This document shows, in pieces, positions 13,577 through 24,438 of a stretch of DNA of 64,000 nucleotides. Numbering within the stretch: the stretch's first letter is position 1; every line of letters starts with the position of its first letter. The notes below the pieces were generated by a model, which was not told the DNA's origin, did no database searches, and saw only the letters and a list, made by a program, of their open reading frames with translations. The translations under genes were made by a program, and so were the position numbers. Source of the DNA: Mixophyes australis (lineage: Eukaryota; Chordata; Amphibia; Anura; Limnodynastidae); assembly GCA_036250195.1 (NCBI GenBank), contig JAVHZZ010000003.1, forward strand, positions 89,727,418-89,791,417, written 5' to 3'.

Positions 13577-13925
13577 TGCATTCCGGCTGCCGGAATGGTT
13601 GCCTCAGTGCATTCCACATTCATTCCAATGCCGGAATGGTTGCCTCAGTGCATTCCACATTCATTCCGGCTGCCGGAATGGTTGCCTCAGTGCATTCCAC
13701 ATTCATTCCAATGCCGGAATGGTTGCCTCAGTGCATTCCACATTCATTCCACTGCCGGAATGGTTGCCTCAGTGCATTCCACATTCATTCCACTGCCGGA
13801 ATGGTTGCCTCAGTGCATTCCACATTCATTCCAATGCCGGAATGGTTGCCTCAGTGCATTCCACATTCATTCCACTGCCGGAATGGTTGCCTCAGTGCAT
13901 TCCACATTCATTCCACTGCCGGAAT
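13577..13925 (+). repeat. 41-42 bp minisatellite, eight units
   Basis: The unit reads 'ccggaatggttgcctcagtg' followed by 'cattccacattcattcca' and a variable 'atg', 'ctg' or 'ggctg'. Eight near-identical copies are present. Because the unit is not a multiple of three, each frame cycles through three translations, and all three plus frames are open across it. It sits directly upstream of a strong splice donor at 13945. Confidence 0.95.
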
Positions 13926-13984
13926 TGCTGTGCACACTGCATGGGTAAGTATTTCATTTTATGTAAAATGTCTCCCAAACAATA

Positions 13985-15514
13985 GACTTTGTCATAAATA
14001 TTTATGATAAATCTCCAACCATTCTGAACAATTACCAATATCATTAGTCTCAATATGTTACATGCCTGATTTGACAGTTGGTGATGGTGCGTTTGCAAGA
14101 ACAAATAATATTAATAGACATATAATAACTCGAAAATATATTTCAGGGTTTTACACACATGATTTATGCAAATTTAAAACAAGTGTACTATTACCACAGG
14201 GACACTTTTAACAGCAACACAAATTGTCTAAGGATATTAATGATCCCTAAGAGCCGAGGGCTGGTGAGGACTCGAACCCACGTAGCAAGCTGGCAAGGTG
14301 GATTGGCTAACTGCTACACCACTGTACAAGTGGTGATGTCAAGGGAAAAGAATACAAATTAAAGATGACCAGCAACTTCTAGCATAAGTTGTTTCCCTTA
14401 AAACATGGGGAAAAATGCCAATACTTGGAAATATGATACCCAGAAAGATTTGGTGCATGCAGAGTCACAATTTATGCATATCGAAATATATCCATGTTGA
14501 TAAATACAAATCAAAAATAGAACATTTATTGCTCCCATTTCTACAATTTGATTTGGTGGAGCACTTAGCTTTTTCCACTGTTGCCAGTACAGAATTCACA
14601 TATCTTTGAAATCCAAAGTCTTTGCCAACAACTGCTTTGCTGTGTTGTAGCTGATAACACTGTTGAACATTACATATTGCCACCTTACACACCAAAACAT
14701 ATACTAAGTCACAGAGTGGAATAAATACCCTCAAACTTGTAAATATACCAAGGTTAGCCACATACACGCATCATTCAGGGTTCAAACTCATTACCTTGTT
14801 GTTGCAAGCTCATTTCTTTATTCACTGAGTTATACTTCACATTGAAACACCAACACCAAACTGCACATTAACTAGTTAGCACAGCTGAATGACTGTCTTA
14901 GACCTGATAAATTGGCCATGTTGCAATTAATATGTACAGCATGATGGATAACGTGGTATTCAAATAATAACCCTAGATAAACACACACATTAATAAAAAC
15001 ACTGTTTTACTAAAGCAACAGGAGCTGCAAAAACGTCACCAAACAAATGCGAATTAAGCGCGTTTGCGAATCTTACGCTAAATACAAGCAGTTGCATATA
15101 GTTTTTTACTTTTAGGAGTATGCTTAATAATGTGTTTTATTACCTCAATTGGTGCTTAGGGTTGACCTGGGGCCTTGAACTTCTGCACTTAGTATTGGGG
15201 GGTGAAATACATAACCACTACACTATCATGGCACATCTAAATGTAGCACATGCAAATGAATAATACCTCATAGAATTGTACTTAAAACTATTTTACCCAT
15301 ACTATTGCCACAACACTAACAGCTTAGCTCATTAATGACATCTGTAATAATCGTTATAATCTCTACTTACCTACAGAAAATAAACGTTGCTCACATGTCA
15401 GGTCACTTTTACACAAAACCACACTTGGCTAATTAGAACGCACCTGCGTGCTCCTAATGACGTGTCCGGCATACTCTCCAGCCTACTCACCTGCATTTAA
15501 TTTACTAATTACAG
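13985..15514. other. Intron-like DNA with three tRNA-like SINE heads
   Basis: Minus-strand tRNA-like heads lie at about 14264-14325 (B-box GGTTCGAGTCC), 14776-14835 and 15165-15232. Each has a recognisable A-box/B-box spacing but a decayed body. A copy of the terminal-repeat core, GCGTTTGCGAA, is at 15060-15070. No coding exon is recognised. Confidence 0.45.
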
Positions 15515-16130
15515 TGTTACTTAAAAAGACCTTGCTTGGCTTTCTGTGTTGTTGGGAGATTCACAATTCTGGGTAAGTAGCCCTTAATGGTGAAATGTTT
15601 CATAATCTCTGCAGTTTATTGCTGTACCTTGCTCAACACTCATGTTTATTTGTAGGAAAAGATATTGGTGAGATACAGATAGAAAATTATGCTGAAAGGT
15701 CATAATGATTAAGAATTTTATGTTGAAGGTTAGTGGAAAAGTCTTTAATTAGCTGCAGAGTTTGAATATTGAGGCAACTGTGTAGACTTGGGATGTGTCT
15801 CTGCATAGATACCTCTCGACTGTAGTGACACACATAAAGATTATCCATCTATATTGATTTATTTTGTACCTGTTTACCCTCCCCTCCACAGATCTTGGTC
15901 CTGGATTGTGTTTTTTGGGTGTCTAGTGATTGCTTATTGACATTCCACATTTGTCTGTGTGTGGTAAGTAGAAACCAGATATTGTTTTATTACATACCCC
16001 TTGTTAAAATACTTTGCATTAAGAATGTCCATACTGTTTTTTGTTTTTTTTTCTCTTTTTTTCTTTTTCTAATACCTTTTATTTGAAGTGTGGTTTTTCA
16101 GACCCTACCTTAAAGACACATTAACACTCT

Positions 16131-16215
16131 GTGCTTGAGTCATTAAGGAGAGCAAAGGATAAAAAATAAGTAAATGTTCTAGTGGACAAAGCATGTTACA
16201 ATGAAAGGGGTCAAT
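16131..16215 (+). mobile_element. Partial Harbinger-type MITE
   Basis: The left-end sequence 'cttgagtcattaaggagagc' followed by 'aaaggataaaaa' matches the family at 34776-35090. The right end is not found. It lies within an intron of the putative spliced unit. Confidence 0.45.
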
Positions 16216-17299
16216 GTTGTATTTTTTTTGGAACAAAACATAAATATCTTCACATTTAAAAGATCAGTGGTCAAATCATGTGCAAGCTTAGTCAAGGGTT
16301 GATTATCTAAGGTATGGTTATTCAAAATGGGAATATGAATAGATATGGTCTGGTGTGTTACTGAAATGGTTTCTATGTGTAATAATAGGGGAAAAACCAT
16401 GCCTACCTGTATTTTACCTTTACAATGTGTGTAGAAAGTATAGCTTCATGCCTCCAAGTTTAGCCTTAATGTCTTTAGCTAAATGCACGTTAATGGGGTA
16501 GTTTAAATCAACAGCCTAATGTGGCAACATAATTGATGTTTGGTTTTTCTACAGTTTATTGATCAGCACATATAGTGTTGAAGTGCACATTATTGACACT
16601 TTATTTGTTTTTCTTATATCTACAGCCTTTAGATTACACTTGGCCTGCAGTGCTGGCTTTTCTGCCATTGCACTTCCCTTTGGAGTTGGTGGATGTTGCC
16701 ATGGTGAAGGGTGTTTTCAAATGTAAGTAGTATAGTGCTATCTGCACTAAAATGTGATTGGCCAGTGAGTGTGCTCCATACAATAATGTCGTCGTTACTA
16801 AGCCTGCAATGTGTGGTTGCACAAACAAAACATATGGGCAGATGCTAGCTATGTAACATATGGGTTTGGTGTTTCAAATTAAGTCAAATAGTGCATTCAG
16901 AATCCTAGGTATAGTCCAAACACACAAGCCATTATTATACACTATAATATTACTGGCTTTTTTACACATGCCAATACATTGCTCAATCTCTTGATATCAA
17001 AATGCAAGTTGTCTGACCTAATATTGCCATATTAATTTGTTGCCTTTCGTTCAACAGGGTGTGTTGGCGTGGATTTTGGATTTGTGCAATTCGTGTCTCA
17101 CTACATGTTGTTGAATTTCCCCAGAGCTCCAAGCCTGCTTATGTCTCTCTTCAGTCTGGCCAGATTGTCATCTCTTAATCCAAGGAATTTTTACACACAC
17201 AGACCATTACCTTGTTTGCTTTGTTTTTGTCAGCACATTTGAATTCATATATGTAATAAATCTAGCCTATGCTGCAAATGTGTCAGCAATCAGTTGTCA

Positions 17300-17848
17300 T
17301 GCCATTTTGTACCATTACTACAGTGCACTGAATAATATTTTAATACCCATAAATCCATGTGTAGTGCTTTCAAAACTATTGTGGAACAGGTTTTATTTTA
17401 AATGAATATATGAAATCTAGGTGTGGTTATTTTCTCCTTTGCCACAGAATCACCATAGCCTACAAACACGCTCAATGGGGTAAATGTATAGTTTTAGAAA
17501 ATGGCTATAGTGTGGAGGTTTGTATGTGTGTTTGGTGCTTAGTAGTAAATTGTTTGGACACTTTCAGCTTTTAGAGCGAACATGTGATGTGTGTAGGAAT
17601 ATAGGCATCACATTACAGGTAAATGTATATAAAGAAAGCAAAAATGTTAGCAGTGTCAGGTCACACACTACCAACTTTTGGCCCTGGGCCAAATGGGATA
17701 ACAATATTTTTCGCTTGTGCTAGTGGCACTTTGTTTCAAAGTGTTCCAACACCCACATGCCAGACACAAACCCCACACTAACAATTATGGGGAATGCATT
17801 AGGGCACTAAGCTAGTGGAGTCTTGCTACAAGGCCATAATACCATCAC
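17300..17848. other. No gene seen, inside the giant element
   Basis: AT-rich DNA downstream of the AATAAA at 17255. Only short open frames without domains. Confidence 0.4.
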
Positions 17849-17851
17849 CTA

Positions 17852-18082
17852 GGGCCTGAATCATTAGTAATCTTCTTATCTTGTGCAAAAGGTAAGATGC
17901 TTATTGTTATGAAGAAACGGGGAGATAAGAGTGAAGCAAAGATGGATTTTCATCCTAGCGTAAGAAATTCGTCACTTATGCAGTGGCTTTTGCTTCTTAT
18001 CTCCCTTTTCTGAGCATGAACAGAGTGGATTATCTTAAGATAAGCAAAAAATGACAGATAAGATCCTTAATGAATCAGGCCC
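17852..18082. mobile_element. Harbinger-type MITE (231 bp)
   Basis: The ends are GGGCCTGAATCATTA and its imperfect reverse complement. A 3-bp target duplication, CTA, lies at 17849-17851 and 18083-18085. No coding capacity. Its termini resemble those of the giant element that contains it. Confidence 0.85.
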
Positions 18083-18508
18083 CTAGTTTGCTAATTGGTC
18101 AAGGCAGCTATATGTAAACTTACAGCCACCATAGATATTCCACATGAGAACTAGTTACATTAGTCTGATTACCCATTGTTAGGCAGCAGTCACTTGATAT
18201 GTTTGCTGAACCTGATAATGCAGGTCTCCAATGTTATTGTGGTGTAGAAATTTATTCTCAATACCATTTTCATGTAGCTTGCCCTCTTAAAGTGGAAAGT
18301 AGTGACAAATTAACATTCCACCTTTGTTTCTCTTCAAAGTGTGTGTCGTAATACCACCTATGTCTGTTTAAACATGCTAGTCAATGTTAACAATAATTTG
18401 CAGCATTTGTCCATGCCTTGGGCAAGGGAAGTACAAAGCCTTAATGTACAGATATCCTCCCTTTAGGATTATGGCTCCATGTTCAAATTCCTTTACCACC
18501 ATCTAATC

Positions 18509-18691
18509 CAGGGGTGGGCAAACCTGTCCTCAAGGGCCATATCCAGTTCATGTTTTTCGGATTTCTTTAATCATGTACAGCTGAGTTAATCTATTTGGCT
18601 GGGTCAGTAATTATCCCACCTGTTTCTACAGACAGAAATCCTAAAAACATGAACTGGATATGGCCGTGGAGGACAGGTTTGCCCACCCCTG
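18509..18691. mobile_element. hAT MITE (183 bp)
   Basis: The ends are CAGGGGTGGGCAAACCTGTC and its reverse complement. An identical 8-bp target duplication, ATCTAATC, lies at 18501-18508 and 18692-18699. This is a typical hAT (Charlie-like) non-autonomous element. Confidence 0.92.
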
Positions 18692-18699
18692 ATCTAATC

Positions 18700-19270
18700 C
18701 AAGAGTGTTGGGCCGAGCACACAGTATTTTGAGGGATTAATGTCTGGTAGATATTGTTGATGTTTACATTGTTAGGTGAGGCATCCAGTTTTTTTGGCTT
18801 ATAGAGGGTGAATGTGTGCAATGGGTACCTGTGTCTGTATTGGCAAGAAATCACAACATACCAAGCTTCACACGATAATATGTTGCCCGTTATAGAAAAT
18901 TGCTTGGCCTTGCATAAATGTTTTCCAAAACTGGAAGGGAGCCAAATCCAAGTGACGTGCCCACTTTAACAATGAATGTATCAGTGTACATTACGTAAGA
19001 AACTCTAGGGTCTGTTTGTTATAATAATGTATTCAAGGTTCCAGATTGGTTTAAACTATCATGGATTGGGGGGATCAGATCATAGAGTTTGGAAAAGTCT
19101 TTACAGGATAGAGGAGTTTGGTGGACAAACTACCTCTTGGAGTCTACTTGTATTACAGAGTGTGCTTCTTTGCCTGACCAAACCATATCTATACTCCAAG
19201 CTTTTTCATTTGCGTCTTACATGATTAGTCAGACACACAGCACTACATACACCCTTATAGTGTGTCAAAC
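18700..19270. other. No gene seen
   Basis: Unique-looking DNA inside the giant element; the short frames carry no recognisable domain. Confidence 0.4.
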
Positions 19271-19785
19271 TGTCACGTTAGTCTGTATTTCTTGATCCGA
19301 ATCAGGGACCCTTGGGATTACCTGCAGCAGGTGTGAATCTGAACAGAGCAGCCTGGATGATCTTCCTGCTCATGTTCTTGCTGATTGTCCAATCTAGCAG
19401 GGGAATGAGCAGTCTGAGAATGTGGACACAAACACTGATTTTGTAATGCAGCCAGAAACACTGGGGCCAATAACTATCCACTGGAGAGAAGTGTGTTGTT
19501 CAGGCAATGAACAGATCACAGCAGCAGCTTTAAATGGTTTGTCCCAAGCAACTATTGGCTGAGCACTTAATGGGATCACAGGTGCTGAATCTGGTTGATC
19601 TGGAATGATCACCTGACTGCATCCAAGATGCCTGTGCACATGCAGCAGAACAAACAGTGTGTGTTTGATTACAAACGGAGCTGTGGAGGACGGGAATGTT
19701 GCTGACGACCAGAAGGCACCCAGGTAGCCATGATATGACAGCGGCTGATGGGGTAAGTGCACCTAAGATCCAAATGTGAGACCCA
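19271..19785 (-). mobile_element. Probable solo LTR (Ty3-type), minus orientation
   Basis: It begins TGTCACG and ends near GTGAGAC. The right-hand part (19480-19785) is clearly related to 33240-33575. The near-identical 'gatctggaatgatcacctga' and 'gcagcagaacaaacag' blocks recur in the same order. In the second copy the promoter-like 'tttaaatagg' parallels the LTR at 58086-59702. Flanking CAAAC/CCAAC is only a near match, so the exact end is uncertain. Confidence 0.5.
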
Positions 19786-20227
19786 ACCTATATGTGCTTA
19801 GTGCAATAAGGTCATGAGGTTACATGTAAATAACTGTTATGCTAAATGACGTCCAGTGTACCACACACTGTGCATTAGCACTAATCTTAAATACAAATCC
19901 CTTATTAGATTTTTAGAATTAGCACAGATTCGTACCTGTACAAAATAGTAGTTAACAATATTTGTCCTGTGCCATCATGGGAAAAAAAATATTAAAATTT
20001 ATTTGGGTTACCTTAACACCTGTCTTTTGTGGCTCCTTTGTGTCAGGTTACAGTTTGCAAATGCAATACTTTCTTGACAGAATGATTTGCCCTACCTCTA
20101 AAGGGGCACTGTAGTTGCACGTTGTGTTTGCAATTATTTCGTCAGGCAAATAAAGAAACACTGTGGCAAAAGCATTAAGAAGCTTACCTTGATACACTTC
20201 TTGTTTAAGTCTTCTTCAGCAAACCAT

Positions 20228-20541
20228 GGGCCAGATTCATTCTGGAAAGGTAAGGCAAAGTAACTAAGCAAGGGCAAAGCATGTCAGTTTGGAGGGGAAT
20301 GTAAACCAAAAATGTCATTGGAGATGTAATTTTGGGGTAGGAGAGGTCCTACCTGACATGAACATTTCAGTGTACAAATAAGCTATCAAGTATTTGTGCG
20401 GTACATTAGGATACAGACATTTTTTTTTTTTTCGTGCTCTAAACCTATTGCTATTTTGCACCACTTGCATTTTAAAAGGCTTTTGAGCAGCATTCAGAAA
20501 TATGTATCCTTGACATCTAGGTTCATTACTCAATCAGGGCC
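20228..20541. mobile_element. Possible degenerate Harbinger-type MITE
   Basis: The ends GGGCCAGATTCATT and (reversed) GGCCCTGATTGAGT resemble the family termini, and an internal 'aagctatcaagtatttgtg' also occurs in the MITE at 34776-35090. No clear target duplication. Confidence 0.4.
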
Positions 20542-20723
20542 ATGGCATGGTTTTGGTCAGCACACTGATATTAGATACATATTTGTTTGAATACGTTAAT
20601 GAATCAGCCAGTTTGTTTGGAGATTATACTATGGTTAGACTTGATAACAAGCATTGTTATTACAAAAAACATTATGGAATCTGCCGTAAAAAAGAAATAG
20701 ACATTTCAGTAGTAGGAATTTTT

Positions 20724-20729
20724 TTTATT
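20724..20729 (-). terminator. Polyadenylation signal of the minus-strand SANT gene
   Basis: AATAAA on the minus strand, about 70 bp beyond the stop codon at 20800-20802. Confidence 0.5.
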
Positions 20730-20799
20730 ATAAAATAAAAAAAAAATACATATTTTCGTCATATATTAAACTATATTTGTTAGGTTAAAACAATACAAA

Positions 20800-22860
20800 T
20801 TACTTTTTCCGTGTTTTTTTAAAGCCGGTTGGACGGGAGGCTCCCCTACTCCGACTTCTTGTCACCCGTGATGTAGAGGAGTCAGAGGAACCAGGCAATG
20901 GGGCAAGGCAAGCAGGTTGTGTCCGACGAGGTGAAGGTGCAGGGTCAGGGGATGGGGATGGGGCCACGACAGGCGAGGGGGAAGTGGGCACAACGGGGGA
21001 TTGGCCATAGCCACGAGCAAAGGCAAAACACATAAGACGACATAGTTCGGGATCAGGGAGGGCGGAGGCGACAGACACATCAGGGAGGGCGGAGGCGACA
21101 GACACATCAGGGAGGGCGGAGGCGACAGACACATCAGGGAGGGCGGAGGCGACAGAAACATCAGGGAGGGCGGAGGCGACAGAAACATCAGGGAGGGCGG
21201 AGGCGACAGACACATCAGGGAGGGCGGAGGCGACAGACACATCAGGGAGGGCGGAGGCGACAGACAACTGGGTATGGGGGCTGCCGAACAAATAATCTGA
21301 GCTGGGTGAAGGGATTGTGCCGGAGGTGCGTTGAGAGTGGACATGCAAGATATCACCCAGGAGTGTTGCAATATTTGTCACTGAAGTATTTAAATTATCA
21401 ATTTTGGTGGCGAGTGTCGTCAGTAAAGAGGTGTGTGTGCTCATGAAATCGGAGAGTGTGTTAGTGAGACGGTCGATTTGCTGATCCGTGTGTTGGACAG
21501 TGCTTGATATGTGTGACAGGTGAACATTCTGTGCAAGAGTGACGTCTTTAAGATTTTCGGCTGCGCGTGCGAGTGTCCGCTGCCTTACATATTCAGCTGG
21601 AGCCAGCTGAGGCTCCTCCACATCACGGGCAACTTCTTCATCCACCGGTGAAGCAGGCGCCTGCTGCTCACATGCTGTAGAGAGATAAGTAAAATAAAGT
21701 AATTAGAATCAATGAGTAAGGTGCGATATTATATTGGCAAAAACATCTTACAACGCGTGATGTAGCATTGGTAAAGTGTCAGCTTCCCTTGAATGTGCTA
21801 GCAGCCCTTTCCGCTCCCCAAATACAAACATTGCCACTTATGGTCTGACATTTTAGGATGAGCCCTTCATATTGAGACCATTTGTCTTCAGTGTGTAAAT
21901 GTCATTTCCTACTATGTGATAGGCAAACACATTGTGCAATTGAAGTTTACCTTCACACACACATCCTGAGAGTTGACACTTTTACTCAGACAGATACAAA
22001 GCTTTACAGACATTAAGAAAGCAAACTCATCATGTACCTAGTGGAGCGGCCTCTCCTGTTCGGGGTGGGCTAGAGCCAGTGTCTATGTCGCCCACCCCAA
22101 CTATCTCCACCAGGGCTATTGCAGCCCTCGCCCGCTCCTCGAGGGGTGTTAAAGTAGTACGTAGTCGAGGCCCCCCACCAGTGCCTTGAGCATGCCTGTG
22201 AAGCTCAACAAGCTTCGCTTTCAGGCGTCCTTTATAGTCTGCCCATCTGTGGAATAGACAAACATTATTGCCTCACATAGTACCTTCAACTCAAAATGAC
22301 ACATTTTTCAATCAAATACATTGCACGTTTGCTAATCACACCAATTTAACCTTCACATACAGTAATACAGATTTTGCTCTTTTGAAGCGCGTATAATGTG
22401 GTAAACATATTATGTCAATGTGACCAAGGGCCATGGTGTTAGTTTCTGAAAACAAAGGGCCTGATCAACAAATGCATTGGAGTCACAAGGTGGTTTCACC
22501 TCACAGGTGACTAATGCTACTATGTCACAATATCCATATTTATCTCTAGCGATATCTATATATATTATTTGACAAATACACACAGTCAGTAAAGTTAAAT
22601 AGGGCTATTATTTTTAAATTTAATTCGTACCTTTTCTGTACTTCAACCTTTGTACGCTCATACGGAGATATTTCATTTATGAGCCTTGTGATTTCCTGCC
22701 AATGGGTTTGGCGCTCGCGTCCGGTTATTTGGCGGTTCCCACTGTGGAACCTCGCCAGAACCTCTTCTACCAGCACCTCCAGCTCCTCCTCTATGAAGTT
22801 GTTTTTACGCCTAGTTGGCAGCCCTGGTGCCTCCACATTACTTGGGCCAGCATCAGACAT
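20800..22860 (-). CDS. Myb/SANT-like DNA-binding protein of the giant element (437 aa)
   Basis: Assembled from three coding exons in phase: 22860-22631, 22246-22038 and 21674-20800 (stop TAA at 20800). Donors are GTACG and GTACA; acceptors are CCACAG and CTACAG. Residues about 15-95 form a Myb/SANT-like domain of the Harbinger-associated type ('NNFIEEELEVLVEEVL', 'HWQEITRLINEI', 'VEVQKRWADYKGRLKAKL'). The join between exons one and two creates the conserved Arg-Trp of the third helix, which supports the model. Residues about 170-240 are a heptad-rich coiled coil ('QQIDRLTNTLSDFM'). Then come eight copies of SVASALPDV, a Pro/Ser linker and a basic tail ending KKTRKK, a likely nuclear signal. 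Family knowledge: Harbinger elements pair such a protein with a nuclease, which it helps to bring to DNA. Here no nuclease is present. The function of this copy is inferred. Confidence 0.8.
21047..21264 (-). repeat. Coding 27-bp tandem repeat, eight units
   Basis: The unit 'gggagggcggaggcgacaga' plus 'cacatca' encodes the nonapeptide SVASALPDV on the minus strand. Two of the units differ by one base ('gaaaca'). The 27-bp period keeps the protein frame. The frame shifted by one position is also open but is a shadow. Confidence 0.95.
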
Positions 22861-23293
22861 ATTCCTATTTCAAAGATAAGTTGTGTCTTTATAGGCAATG
22901 CACACAGTCAGGTGGTGATACAGAATCTAAGCACATTCCCCCCCTACATAAGGTACAATTTCACAAACTTCTAACTAGGTCTAAAACACATGCCCCTTAT
23001 TATAATAAACATTGTGGTTTGTCTAATTAACGGCCATTTAGTTTGACCACTGCATTTTGACTGACATATTAGTCAAATACTATAGCAACATTCTCCTACT
23101 ACTACTACTACTACTCTTCACTTTTCAAACCATAACATTGGTTTACAGGTTAGCTACACACCAAAATGAAGGATATCACTCAGTTGCAAACCCTATATTG
23201 TGTAATTATTATTAATATTTGGTTACAAATCAGCCAACATTTGGACCCATGTGTCCATCAATGCAATGAGCTAGTTATTATGCCGTTGAACAA

Positions 23294-24026
23294 GGATAAG
23301 TTTCAAAAGAACTTAGCATACTGTAGGCTACTATTGAAAACTTTACATGTTAAATGTGAGGCCAGGGGCCCTTTGCTTAGCAGTTTTTTTTACATTCCGG
23401 CCACACATATTGCAGAGCAAACAGTTTACTACATTAGGAGATAAAAATATTTTGGAACTATCCAGAAATTTCAGATAAATTCTTATACTTACTTTTCTCC
23501 AAAGTTTGGCACAAAAGACACAAATTATTTTGATAGTCAACTGGGTAATGCGTGGTATGGGCTGCGAAAAAAAAATAAAATTAATTTTTATAAGCAAGAA
23601 AAGGTAATGTGGTAAACAAAGCTAACCTCCTAATTTGAATATGGATAAGGTTCAAAAGAACTTAGCATACTGTAGGCTACTATTGAAAACTTTACATGTT
23701 AAATGTGAGGCCAGGGGCCCTTTGCTTAGCAGTTTTTTTTACATTCCGGCCACACATATTGCAGAGCAAACAGTTTACTACATTAGGAGATAAAAATATT
23801 TTGGAACTATCCAGAAATTTCAGATAAATTCTTATACTTACTTTTCTCCAAAGTTTGGCACAAAAGACACAAATTATTTTGATAGTCAACTGGGTAATGC
23901 GTGGTATGGGCTGCGAAAAAAAAATAAAATAAATTTTTATAAGCAAGAAAAGGTAATGTGGTAAACAAAGCTAACCTCCTAATTTGAATATGGATAAGGT
24001 TCAAAAGAACTTAGCATACTGTAGGC
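23294..24026. repeat. 349-bp tandem duplication in the 5' part of the minus-strand gene
   Basis: The segment beginning 'ggataag(t/g)ttcaaaagaa' starts at 23294, 23643 and, as a short third partial copy, 23992. Period is 349 bp with very few differences. Each full copy contains one 69-nt exon-like block with a minus-strand acceptor and donor. Confidence 0.92.
23493..23910 (-). other. Duplicated 69-nt untranslated exon of the minus-strand SANT gene
   Basis: Two identical blocks, 23493-23561 and 23842-23910, are each preceded by a T-rich tract ending TTCGCAG and followed by GTAAGTATAAG on the minus strand. They lie between the first exon (24092 to about 24180) and the exon with the start codon (acceptor AAATAG at 22865). 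They contain no ATG in a useful frame, so they are probably 5' untranslated, perhaps alternatively used. Confidence 0.6.
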
Positions 24027-24091
24027 AGAAAACTTTAGGAGAACACAAAAAAAAAAAAAACTTTCAATCTCTGATTTAGTTTGGTACTTAC

Positions 24092-24215
24092 TGTTTGTTG
24101 TTGGCTTCTTAGAACAATCATCCAAATGTAATGTAATGAAATCTTGACTGTGCTCTATCCAGGCTAAAAAGCGAATGAACAGGCACTAGACCAAAGCACA
24201 GGTGGGTTTATATGG
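24092..24215 (-). promoter_or_regulatory. TATA box and first exon of the minus-strand SANT gene
   Basis: Minus-strand TATATAAA-like 'catataaac' at about 24205-24214 is followed about 30 bp downstream by a presumed start of transcription near 24180. An exon ends at AAACA before GTAAGTACC (donor at 24091). Assignment is from motif spacing only. Confidence 0.5.
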
Positions 24216-24438
24216 AGTGTTGAATTAATAAACCAGGTGTACACTCTTCTTCCTAATTGCGGAGCACACTGTACTCGTCTCAGTGCAGGCGCCCGCCATG
24301 TTCTTGGTGGGAGAGACAATCAGAGTCACAACACAGGTGTGTGAAAGCTCCGCGTGTGACGTGAGCACGCCCATACGTGCTCAGCGAACCAATCGGAACG
24401 CAGAGGCCCCCATTTTGTGTTATAGACATTATACCAAA

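Larger units (their letters stand above)
13555..17280 (+). ncRNA. Putative five-exon transcription unit, coding status uncertain
   Basis: Five plus-strand blocks are bounded by consensus splice sites. Exon 1 (about 13555 or earlier to 13944) holds a minisatellite and ends at GTAAGTAT. Exon 2 is 15515-15572, exon 3 15892-15963 and exon 4 16626-16722; these end at GTAAGTAG. Exon 5 runs from 17058 to an AATAAA at 17255-17260. Acceptors of exons 3-5 have pyrimidine tracts ending CAG. Exons 3, 4 and 5 are open in one continuous phase up to a stop near 17240, giving a hydrophobic peptide of about 118 codons. No single frame links a start in exon 1 through all five. It could be a long non-coding RNA or a decayed gene; I recognise no domain. 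Confidence 0.45.

Noticed and set aside
14264..14325. Functional tRNA gene
   Set aside because: A B-box is present but arms do not pair into a full cloverleaf; similar heads recur as SINE relics.
21047..21264. CRISPR-like appearance of short regular repeats (also at 13577 and 31766)
   Set aside because: The units are contiguous without unique spacers, and the window is eukaryotic.
20862..21371. 169-aa frame with SLMCLSPPP repeats
   Set aside because: Shadow of the spliced SANT-like gene in another frame over the 27-bp repeat.
23343..23946. Duplicated 84-aa minus-strand protein
   Set aside because: The frame crosses a clear acceptor and donor; only the 69-nt inner block looks like exon.
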